A DNA stretch of 27,879 nucleotides. Origin: a virus. Where the stretch lies: positions 1 through 27,879 of the IMG/VR virus record IMGVR_UViG_3300030107_004224. One strand, written 5' to 3'. A program made the position numbers and the translations under genes. A model generated the notes under the pieces. That model made no database searches, was not told the DNA's origin, and saw only the letters and a program-made list of their open reading frames with translations. The first letter of the stretch is position 1. Each line of letters starts with the position of its first letter. Below, piece after piece: positions 5,618-12,548 of the stretch.

Positions 5618-6218
5618 TTATGTTACTGATCCTTGGGAATGTGTAGAAATAGAAGATTTTCTACCTGAAGATAGGTGGAAAGAAATACAAGGACTAGCAA
5701 AAATAGAGTTAGATGAGTACTACTCTTCAAATACTAAAGAAAAGTCTGGTCACTATGTAAAATTCCTAGATTATGATATTATTCCAGAAACCAATAGTTT
5801 ATTTACAGATATTGCTTTACCTCATCGTGAATATAAAGGTAAATTGAAAAAACTTGTGCATTGGGCAATTTCTCCTCCAAAATGGAATTATCCAACTCAT
5901 TGTGACAATAAATCCAGAATAAGTACTTCAATCATGTATATTTCTCCTGAGAATAGTGATGGTACTGTTCTACATAAGAACGTTAGTCAAAATGATGGAG
6001 GTGATCATGAAAAGGCAGATTTACCATCAACCTACACTTGTAAATTAGATTGGAAACCTAATAAGGTTTTCTTTCATAATAGTATTCCAAATAAAACTTG
6101 GCATAGTATTCAAAATTCTACAGATCTTCCTAGAGTCGTATTAAGTTCGTTTCTAATACAAGAAGATTTGATTTTACCGAACAGACCTTATTCGGGGCAT
6201 GAAATTTCTATTGATTAA
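5607..6218 (+). CDS. 2-oxoglutarate/Fe(II) dioxygenase-like protein, copy 1
   Basis: A 203-residue protein with the double-stranded beta-helix triad of 2OG/Fe(II) oxygenases: His98-x-Asp100 (THCDN) and distal His166 (TWHS), followed by Arg176 as the likely 2-oxoglutarate anchor. Such enzymes hydroxylate proteins, sugars or small molecules. The N-terminus (DPWECVEIEDFLP) matches the next gene's, so ATG 5607 is preferred over an upstream TTG at 5577. The start overlaps the upstream sulfotransferase by 11 bp. Around residues 128-136 a Gly/Asp/His stretch (GGDHEKAD) is shared with copy 2 and may be a family-specific lid. The substrate is unknown. Confidence 0.8.
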   Translation: MKINYVTDPWECVEIEDFLPEDRWKEIQGLAKIELDEYYSSNTKEKSGHYVKFLDYDIIPETNSLFTDIALPHREYKGKLKKLVHWAISPPKWNYPTHCDNKSRISTSIMYISPENSDGTVLHKNVSQNDGGDHEKADLPSTYTCKLDWKPNKVFFHNSIPNKTWHSIQNSTDLPRVVLSSFLIQEDLILPNRPYSGHEISID

Positions 6219-6220
6219 TT

Positions 6221-6817
6221 ATGAACGTCCAGCATCACAATAAACCTTGGGAATATGTTATTATTGATGACTTTTTATCACCAGAAAGGTTTCAAAAAGT
6301 ACATGATCTAGCTATTGAAGAGTTAGGGAGATATCAAGTAGAGGGACCAAATACTCGTCGTGGAAAGTATGTGAGATATACAAAGGAAGATTTAGTTCCT
6401 GAAGTAACAGTAGAAACTATGAAACTAATGAGTACTCATAGAGATTATGATGAATTGGTTAAGTTGAATCATTGGGCAATTATGCCTCCTAATGGAACTT
6501 ATCCTGTCCATATAGACAATGCATCAAGAATACATACTTCTACCTTTTACATAGCACCACAAAAAAATATTGGGACTATATTATGTGATAATCCAAGTAC
6601 AAATGATAAAGGTGACCATGAAGAAGCTGATCAAGATTCAACTTGCGAATATCCACTGCCATGGAAACCTAATAGATTATTTGCACATAATCCTGGACCT
6701 ATGAAATGGCATAGGTATATGGCTGGAGATACTGTCAGAATAAATTTATCAATATTTTTGCTAGATCCAAATAAAGTAAAACCTCATAGGGTGGATTTTG
6801 ACTACTTTATTGATTAG
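6221..6817 (+). CDS. 2-oxoglutarate/Fe(II) dioxygenase-like protein, copy 2
   Basis: A 198-residue tandem paralog of the preceding gene, two bases after its stop. The triad is intact: His97-x-Asp99 (VHIDN), distal His164 (KWHR) and Arg173 (TVRINLS). It shares the N-terminal PWEYVIIDDFL, the central HWAIMPPNGTYP and the GDHEEAD segment. Both copies appear catalytically competent, so the duplication probably gave two substrates or two successive oxidations (inference). Its 3' end overlaps the start of sulfotransferase 3 by 20 bp. Confidence 0.82.
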   Translation: MNVQHHNKPWEYVIIDDFLSPERFQKVHDLAIEELGRYQVEGPNTRRGKYVRYTKEDLVPEVTVETMKLMSTHRDYDELVKLNHWAIMPPNGTYPVHIDNASRIHTSTFYIAPQKNIGTILCDNPSTNDKGDHEEADQDSTCEYPLPWKPNRLFAHNPGPMKWHRYMAGDTVRINLSIFLLDPNKVKPHRVDFDYFID

Positions 6818-7625
6818 TGCTGGTACAGCATTTTCTGCTACCTCGCCATTACATTATACTTTGTGTTGGGATAACAAATATTGCCACACTGGTCTAACTA
6901 AAGAAAATTATTATCTTTATTCTTTACAAGAGGGTATTGATATAACCTTTGGTCGAGATGCGTCAAATAATAAACCTCCAGAAATGACCATTACACATGG
7001 TTGTGAGGAATTGTTTGGTGAAAGGTCAATTGATGGGTATATTAGATATTATCAACGTTTGTGGGAGCATATAAAGTCCGATTACCAAGCAGTTGCTGAT
7101 TTCTCTAATCAAAACGCTTGCTTGAGTGAAAAATTCATGCAAATCATAAAACCAAGGTTACTTGAATACTTTAATGTCAAGGTAATCATGATTTTTAGAG
7201 ATCCTATTCGTAGGTTATGGTCAGTTTGTAATAAAGGCAATATTAGAGACTTTCGTAGATGGGTTAGTGGTGAATTGGAACCAAACGCAATGTATGCTGA
7301 CATTTATAAAAGACATAGGAATGTTTGGGGTGAAGAAAACGTTCACATGATAGTAATGGAAGAATTATGGGAAGGAAAGACGCAAGCACTCTCCAACTTT
7401 TTAGATTTTCCTATAAACACGGTTCACGAAAATGTTTATTACCCAGAAAGAGGAACTAAAGCACCGCATTACGAATATTTGAAGGATCAATGGATATCTG
7501 ACAAACATGACTTGGATTTAAAGACATGGGCATATGCTATGAACAATATGGGTTGGGTGTACAAAGATTTTAAGGATACTTTTGGATATATACCTGATAA
7601 GTGGGGTCAATGGTATGAAACCTAA
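6798..7625 (+). CDS. sulfotransferase-like protein 3 (TTG start)
   Basis: A 275-residue sulfotransferase-like protein, the shortest of the six. The 5' loop is SAGTAFSATSPL (7-18), then C-H-T-G-x-x-K-E (29-36), ADFSNQN (100-106), FRDPIRRLWS (133-142), IVMEELW (185-191) and N-x-Y-Y-P-E-x-G to D-Q-W (212-232). The frame has no ATG between an upstream stop at 6777-6779 and the conserved loop. TTG at 6798 aligns best with the starts of the other copies; TTG at 6810 would clip the N-terminal strand. A weak start inside the dioxygenase gene suggests low, coupled translation. Confidence 0.82.
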   Translation: MTTLLISAGTAFSATSPLHYTLCWDNKYCHTGLTKENYYLYSLQEGIDITFGRDASNNKPPEMTITHGCEELFGERSIDGYIRYYQRLWEHIKSDYQAVADFSNQNACLSEKFMQIIKPRLLEYFNVKVIMIFRDPIRRLWSVCNKGNIRDFRRWVSGELEPNAMYADIYKRHRNVWGEENVHMIVMEELWEGKTQALSNFLDFPINTVHENVYYPERGTKAPHYEYLKDQWISDKHDLDLKTWAYAMNNMGWVYKDFKDTFGYIPDKWGQWYET

Positions 7626-8580
7626 GTTATTATTGAATGCTGGTACAAATTTTTCAGCAACAACACCATTATGGTATACCTTAGGATTGAATAATCATTA
7701 TGCTCATACTGGACACGCAAAAGAGCACAATTATCTGTATCATATGATGATTGATGCGAAAAGGTCTATTGATACACCTAGTCAACTCAATTCATCTGTT
7801 AGATTGACTCAAAAGTGGGAACAAACTGATTTGATAAAAAAAACCAAGAAGAAGGAGAAAAAGAGGGATGGAAAAGATGGATTTATGCATGTTTATCCTG
7901 AGATGACTAAAAGGTCACCTTTCATAGAAGGTAAGTGGACATTAGAAGAAAGAAGAGATTTTTTTGATAATCCAGAACTTAGTATTGACAACTATATCAA
8001 ATATTACCTAAAACATTGGGAAAACTTCAAATGTGAATATCAATCAGTTGCAGACTTCTCTAATACTAATGCTTGCTTGTCTGTAGAGTTTATGGAAAGG
8101 ATAAAACCTAAGTTATTAGAATATTTTGATATAAAAGTAACAATGATCTTTAGAGATCCTATTCGTAGGTTATTTTCAGCGTGTAATAGAGTTCATTCTA
8201 AATCTGGTGGAATTATGGAAGGATTTAGAAGTTGGGTCTTATCTGAGAGTTATGAAGAGAACGTTTACTACTCAGACATTTATAATAGGCATTGTCAGGT
8301 ATGGGGTAAAGAAAATGTAATGCCTATTATAATGGAGGAGTTCTCTACAGACAAATTATCTGATTTTCTAGGTTATCGTCTAGTCACTGCTCATCAGAAT
8401 TGTTATTATCCTGAAATGGGTTCTAATGCACCAAAATATCCTGGATTGTCAGATCAATACACTTCAGATAAGATAGATTTGTATAAAGAGACTTATGAGT
8501 TTGCTTTAGAACATATGGAGCACATTTATAAATCATTTGAAGACACTTTTGGTTATATACCCGAAACATGGAAAAAATAA
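7615..8580 (+). CDS. sulfotransferase-like protein 4
   Basis: A 321-residue copy. The 5' loop is NAGTNFSATTPL (8-19), then A-H-T-G-x-x-K-E (30-37), ADFSNTN (146-152), FRDPIRRLFS (179-188), IIMEEF (238-243) and N-x-Y-Y-P-E-x-G to D-Q-Y (262-282). It differs from copy 3 by an insertion at about 50-115 that includes a very Lys-rich segment (74-87), encoded partly by a run of eight A. ATG 7615 is chosen because it aligns with the other copies; it overlaps the previous gene by 11 bp. Copies 3, 4 and 5 are successive and closely related, as expected from tandem duplication. Confidence 0.85.
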   Translation: MKPKLLLNAGTNFSATTPLWYTLGLNNHYAHTGHAKEHNYLYHMMIDAKRSIDTPSQLNSSVRLTQKWEQTDLIKKTKKKEKKRDGKDGFMHVYPEMTKRSPFIEGKWTLEERRDFFDNPELSIDNYIKYYLKHWENFKCEYQSVADFSNTNACLSVEFMERIKPKLLEYFDIKVTMIFRDPIRRLFSACNRVHSKSGGIMEGFRSWVLSESYEENVYYSDIYNRHCQVWGKENVMPIIMEEFSTDKLSDFLGYRLVTAHQNCYYPEMGSNAPKYPGLSDQYTSDKIDLYKETYEFALEHMEHIYKSFEDTFGYIPETWKK

Positions 8581-9485
8581 AGTTATTATGGAACATTGGA
8601 ACCAACTATTCCGCTACAACTCCTTTTTGGTACACATTATCGCTAAATCATAAATTTTGCCATACTGGTCATCGTAAAGAACTGCATTGGCTTGATATTC
8701 TGGAATCTCAAGAGTTTTGGGCAACAAAAGTTAAAGGTAGACCACGTTATTACAAATATTTCTGTAATAGGTTGAGAGGTTTTGTTAAATCACCTTTAGC
8801 ATACCTAAAAACCGATAAACCATCAAAATTGCAAAATGCTAGATGTTTTACTAAGGAAGAAGAAGAATATTTCTTCTCTTATCCAACATCTATTGAAAAG
8901 TACATCGATTATCGCAAAAGGCATTGGAATCACATAAAACATGAGTATCATGCATTAGGTGACTTCTCAAATAGTTATTGTTTACTATCTGAGGACTTTA
9001 TGAGAAGTATTAAGGATAAATTGCTAGAAGTCTTTGATCTAAAGATTACTGTATGTCTTAGAGACCCTGTTCGTCGTATATGGTCTCATAATCTTTGTAA
9101 GGAGAATCTTATATTCAATAAATCAGGAGGAGTTGATAGAGTTTCTGATTATGGTAAAATATTACGGTCTTATTATAATGTTTGGGGTAAAGACAATGTT
9201 CTTCCTATTATAATGGAAGAATTTTGGGATCCTAGTAAACATAGAGAGCAGACTGAAAGATTATCGAATTTTTTGAATTATCCTATTACTAACATCTATA
9301 AAAACGTATATTGGCCTGAACTGGGTTCTAATTCACCACAATATGAATTTTTGAGAGATCAATGGAAAGATGAGAAAGATATTGATTCAGAAACCTATAA
9401 ACGCATTTATTCTAAATTAGAATGGATTTACCAAGACTGTGAAGAACATTTAGGGTATATTCCCGATTCTTGGCATTCCTTGTAA
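8568..9485 (+). CDS. sulfotransferase-like protein 5
   Basis: A 305-residue copy. The 5' loop is NIGTNYSATTPF (9-20), then C-H-T-G-x-x-K-E (31-38), GDFSNSY (131-137), LRDPVRRIWS (164-173), IIMEEFW (214-220) and N-x-Y-W-P-E-x-G to D-Q-W (246-266). It is the most diverged of the plus-strand copies: Phe before Arg becomes Leu in the 3'-PB segment and the motif after DFSN changes. It starts 13 bp inside the previous gene, and its last 58 bp overlap the convergent sulfotransferase 6. Confidence 0.84.
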   Translation: MEKIKLLWNIGTNYSATTPFWYTLSLNHKFCHTGHRKELHWLDILESQEFWATKVKGRPRYYKYFCNRLRGFVKSPLAYLKTDKPSKLQNARCFTKEEEEYFFSYPTSIEKYIDYRKRHWNHIKHEYHALGDFSNSYCLLSEDFMRSIKDKLLEVFDLKITVCLRDPVRRIWSHNLCKENLIFNKSGGVDRVSDYGKILRSYYNVWGKDNVLPIIMEEFWDPSKHREQTERLSNFLNYPITNIYKNVYWPELGSNSPQYEFLRDQWKDEKDIDSETYKRIYSKLEWIYQDCEEHLGYIPDSWHSL

Positions 9486-10327
9486 ACCCAATCAAGTTTT
9501 TCTCTCCCATATGCAAGATCTTCATCTGATAGGTCTTGTAGGTCTGAATTATACTGATCACCTAAACCAGGTATTTCTGGTCTGTTAGTTCCCATTTCTG
9601 GGTAGTATACATTGGGAGACATCTCGGATATTGGGCAATCTATAAATTTAGACAGTTCTGAAGGGTCTTTCCACACATCTTCCATAATAACTGGAAAAAC
9701 TTTAGGAAATGCACTTTTGTAATTATTGTAAGTTTTCATATAACTTGGAATACGAAATGATGGATTATTATGTTCTAATTCATTTTTCCAGTAAGAAATA
9801 CTGTCAGGAAACGTTTCTTTTATTTTTTTCCATTCTTGAACCTTTTCAGGGTCTCTATTTTTCCATTGCGAAGGTGCTTTTTCATTTTCGGTAAAATTTC
9901 TATACCAATTAGATATTTCCGAATATGATCTTCTTATTGGGTTTCTAAAAATAATAGTTACTCTAACATCAAAATTTTCTTGTAATATTGGCGATATTTC
10001 TTTTAAAAAGTGTAATGGAAGACTAGCATTACTATTAGAAAAATCTGACACTCCAAGATAGTCATTTTTTAGATGACTCTTGATATAATGCATATACCAG
10101 TGTAATGTAGTGTTCTTTTTTACAAAATCCAATCCTCTATGTTTATGGTCAGTTTCCCAATAATATTGAGCATGTTCAGGTTTGTATTTTCTTTCATACA
10201 AGTAATATAAAACATTACACTCTGTTGTAGACCCACGATGACAGTATCTTACTTTCTCAAAAGTATGACATAATGGTTTTGTCGCAGACCATCCTATACC
10301 TGCGTTTATGTGTAATATTGGCTTCAT
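9428..10327 (-). CDS. sulfotransferase-like protein 6
   Basis: A 299-residue copy on the minus strand. The 5' loop is NAGIGWSATKPL (8-19), then C-H-R-G (29-32), SDFSNSN (94-100), FRNPIRRSYSE (127-137, Asn where the others have Asp), IMEDVW (214-219) and N-x-Y-Y-P-E-x-G to D-Q-Y (239-259). The ATG at 10327 aligns with the other starts; a GTG at 10339 would add four residues. Its C-terminus departs from the usual F-G-Y-I-P-D-x-W ending where it overlaps sulfotransferase 5. It resembles copy 1, the other minus-strand member, more than the tandem block, including the S-N-S-N sequence. Confidence 0.82.
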   Translation of the reverse strand: MKPILHINAGIGWSATKPLCHTFEKVRYCHRGSTTECNVLYYLYERKYKPEHAQYYWETDHKHRGLDFVKKNTTLHWYMHYIKSHLKNDYLGVSDFSNSNASLPLHFLKEISPILQENFDVRVTIIFRNPIRRSYSEISNWYRNFTENEKAPSQWKNRDPEKVQEWKKIKETFPDSISYWKNELEHNNPSFRIPSYMKTYNNYKSAFPKVFPVIMEDVWKDPSELSKFIDCPISEMSPNVYYPEMGTNRPEIPGLGDQYNSDLQDLSDEDLAYGREKLDWVYKECQESGIYPKCSSQSW

Positions 10328-10332
10328 AAATA
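10325..10332 (+). promoter_or_regulatory. late-promoter-like CATAAATA box
   Basis: CATAAATA fits the NATAAATA form of T4-like late -10 boxes and overlaps the reverse-oriented start codon of sulfotransferase 6. It lies 25 bp before the ATG of the small ORF at 10357 and would serve that ORF, the carbamoyltransferase and the third SGNH gene. Confidence 0.5.
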
Positions 10333-10356
10333 TACGCACTTACCTGCTTATGTATC

Positions 10357-10446
10357 ATGAGAAGATTATTAGAGTGGATCAAAGGCGAGTATAAACTTTG
10401 GAAGTTACGCAGAGAAGATCCTTATATTTACGAAGAAGACGAATGA
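10357..10446 (+). CDS. 29-residue charged small protein, coupled to carbamoyltransferase
   Basis: An ATG at 10357 opens a 29-codon ORF beginning MRRLLEWIKG and ending in an acidic YEEDE. It alternates Trp/Leu/Tyr with Arg/Lys/Glu, compatible with one amphipathic helix. Its TGA overlaps the carbamoyltransferase ATG as ATGA, which supports real translation and coupling. It sits 25 bp after a late-promoter-like box. The function is unknown; it could be a leader peptide used for coupling. Confidence 0.55.
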   Translation: MRRLLEWIKGEYKLWKLRREDPYIYEEDE

Positions 10447-11822
10447 TAGGGTTTAGCGAAGGGTTTCATGATGCTGCTATTGCGGTTGTGCATAAGAATA
10501 CTATCAGTTATGCTGCACACTCCGAGAGATATTCAAAAAGAAAGCATGATAAGAGATTAGATCTTACTGCAGTTACTATGGCAAGAGGTTTGAATATACA
10601 TGATGATATAGTGGCATTCTATGAAAATCCAATAGTGAAAAGAAGTAGACAGTTATATGCAGGTCAAAAAGCGTGGAGAAAGGATAGAGAGTTGTCTTTG
10701 CAACCAAATAGGTGGTTTGATCATCATAAGTCACATGCTGCTGCTGCATTTCAAACCTCTAATTTCTCTCGTGCTGCGTGTGTTGTAGTAGATAGTATTG
10801 GTGAATGGGATTGTTCATCAATATGGACTGCTGATATAAAAGATGGTGTGGCAGTGTATGATAAAAAATGGTCTAGACGATATCCTAATTCTATTGGTCT
10901 ATGGTATAGTGCGTTGACTAAATGGGCAGGGTTGAAACCATTAGATGAAGAATATATTTTTATGGGAATGGCAGCTTTCGGAAAACCTAGTCATACCAAG
11001 GAGTTACGAGCACTACTTTCTAAGAACAACCATAAAGGTATACGTGGACTAGAAGGTGACCCATGTGATATAGCAAAGAGTGCCGAGGTTGTTCTTCAAG
11101 AAGAACTATTTGAAATATTTGATATTGCTAAAAAATATAGTAACAATATTTGCTATGGGGGTGGAGTTGCCCTAAACTGTGTTGTAAATACAAAACTAAG
11201 GGAAAGGTGCAATCTATGGATTATGCCTTGTCCTGGTGACGCTGGAGGTGCTTTAGGTGCAGCTTTACTTGCATACGGTAAAAAGGTTCAATTTACCCCC
11301 TATCTTGGACATAACATCAGGGGTACGGTGGATCCAGAAGAAGTGGTCGATCATTTACTCAAACATAAAATCGCTGGTGTTGCAAATGGTCGTGCTGAGT
11401 TTGGTCCTAGGGCTCTTGGTAATAGAAGTCTATTGGCGGATCCACGCCAAATTTCAACCAAAGATCTCGTCAACGAAATAAAACAACGTCAGAAGTTCAG
11501 ACCATTTGCACCTGCTATACTAGAAGAGCATTGTCAAGATTGGTTTGATATGCCTGAACATTCTAGGCATATGTCATACGTGTATCAATGTAAGCAGAGT
11601 GACCTTATTCCTGCCTGTCTACACGTTGATAACTCTGCTAGGGTACAAACAGTACCAGAGACATCTGAAAGCGTTCTGAGACCCATATTAGAGTGTTGGT
11701 ACGAGAAGACGGGATGTCCTGTATTATTGAATACCTCTTTGAATGTTCGGGGTAAACCAATGGTAAATAGCACCGAAGATGCAAAACTCTTCTCTAGTGA
11801 ATACTCAGTAAAGGTTTTTTAA
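10443..11822 (+). CDS. NodU/CmcH-family O-carbamoyltransferase
   Basis: A 459-residue protein that transfers the carbamoyl group of carbamoyl phosphate, via carbamoyl-adenylate, to a hydroxyl of a sugar or natural product. The N-terminal ASKHA/Kae1-like domain starts with MIGFSEGFHDAAIA and carries the metal-binding HHKSH at 94-98; GGGVALNC lies at 239-246 and the CPGDAGGALG nucleotide segment at 263-272. The CmcH C-terminal domain has GRAEFGPRALGNRS (316-329), FRPFAPAI (352-359) and NTSLNVRGKP (430-439). Family members are near 550-600 residues in NodU and shorter in phages, so this length is plausible. The ATG at 10443 is preferred to a TTG at 10398 because the family begins at this motif. 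Its stop overlaps the next start as TAATG. The acceptor is probably a glycan (inference). Confidence 0.93.
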   Translation: MIGFSEGFHDAAIAVVHKNTISYAAHSERYSKRKHDKRLDLTAVTMARGLNIHDDIVAFYENPIVKRSRQLYAGQKAWRKDRELSLQPNRWFDHHKSHAAAAFQTSNFSRAACVVVDSIGEWDCSSIWTADIKDGVAVYDKKWSRRYPNSIGLWYSALTKWAGLKPLDEEYIFMGMAAFGKPSHTKELRALLSKNNHKGIRGLEGDPCDIAKSAEVVLQEELFEIFDIAKKYSNNICYGGGVALNCVVNTKLRERCNLWIMPCPGDAGGALGAALLAYGKKVQFTPYLGHNIRGTVDPEEVVDHLLKHKIAGVANGRAEFGPRALGNRSLLADPRQISTKDLVNEIKQRQKFRPFAPAILEEHCQDWFDMPEHSRHMSYVYQCKQSDLIPACLHVDNSARVQTVPETSESVLRPILECWYEKTGCPVLLNTSLNVRGKPMVNSTEDAKLFSSEYSVKVF

Positions 11823-12511
11823 TGAAAATACTATTTCATGGATGTTCAATCACTTGGGGTGATGAACTTGAAGATCGTGAGAATGAGAGATTTAGTAAGT
11901 TAGTTTGCGATATTCTATGTGTAGAAGAAAATAACCTTGCTCATTGCGGTAATAGTAATGATAGGATTGTAAGGGAGACTATAGAATATTTGCAAACATC
12001 TAAAGTAGATGTAGTGGTTATGCAGTTTACTGTACACTCAAGAATTGAATGGTTTGACAAGCAAGGTTTTCCTCATAGGTTTACACCTCAAATTACCTCA
12101 ACTCATGGAAAACTAAAACTCAAGGGTAATCCCATGACAGATGAGTTGAAAGAAAGATTGTTTTCTGCAGGTAAATGGTTTTATAGGTTTGTTTATAATG
12201 ATATTTTTGGTGTAGAGAATATGTGGAAGAATATATTATTATTTGATGCGTATTGTAAAGCAAACGATATAAAATTTATTCCCTTATTAGCGGATCATTA
12301 CGCAGAACCTATACGTAGACCAGAAAAGTTTTATACAGTAGGTCATACTGGTTGGTGGAAACCCTTATGTGAAGGTATTCCTGTTGTACGTATACATGAG
12401 GGTATACTAAAGGAATCACCTTCTCCAATGTTCCTTCCTAAGAATCATCCTAGTGCGTTAGGACATCAAAAGATATCAGAGAAAGTTATTGAGTTGATAG
12501 AAGCTATATAA
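11822..12511 (+). CDS. SGNH/GDSL-like hydrolase, paralog C
   Basis: A 229-residue SGNH protein: block I FHGCSITWGDEL (Ser9), block III CGNSND (Asn46) and C-terminal HPSALGH (209-215). No Asp lies just before the His, so the triad may be reduced to a dyad or completed elsewhere. It shares with copies A and B the G-D-E-L-x-x-R-x-x-x-R-F-S stretch and the central hydrophobic strand with Q-F (VVVMQFTV here). Its start overlaps the carbamoyltransferase stop by one base, which suggests the two act on the same molecule (inference). A consensus promoter for the next gene lies at its 3' end. Confidence 0.82.
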   Translation: MKILFHGCSITWGDELEDRENERFSKLVCDILCVEENNLAHCGNSNDRIVRETIEYLQTSKVDVVVMQFTVHSRIEWFDKQGFPHRFTPQITSTHGKLKLKGNPMTDELKERLFSAGKWFYRFVYNDIFGVENMWKNILLFDAYCKANDIKFIPLLADHYAEPIRRPEKFYTVGHTGWWKPLCEGIPVVRIHEGILKESPSPMFLPKNHPSALGHQKISEKVIELIEAI

Positions 12512-12522
12512 TCTGTTATAAT
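12494..12522 (+). promoter_or_regulatory. strong sigma70-type promoter before the glycosyltransferase
   Basis: TTGATA (12494-12499, five of six) and TATAAT (12517-12522, six of six) are separated by exactly 17 bp. The -35 box lies inside the last codons of the SGNH gene. Transcription would begin near 12529, about 20 nt before the ATG at 12549. Host-type consensus rather than a late box suggests early expression of the downstream unit. Confidence 0.7.
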
Positions 12523-12548
12523 ATTGTTGGATTGCAACCCATTATAGT

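Noticed and set aside
10398-10442. N-terminal 15-residue Arg-rich extension of the carbamoyltransferase from a TTG
   Set aside because: The family starts at the MIGFSEGFHDAA motif, and an overlapping 29-codon ORF in another frame explains this stretch better.
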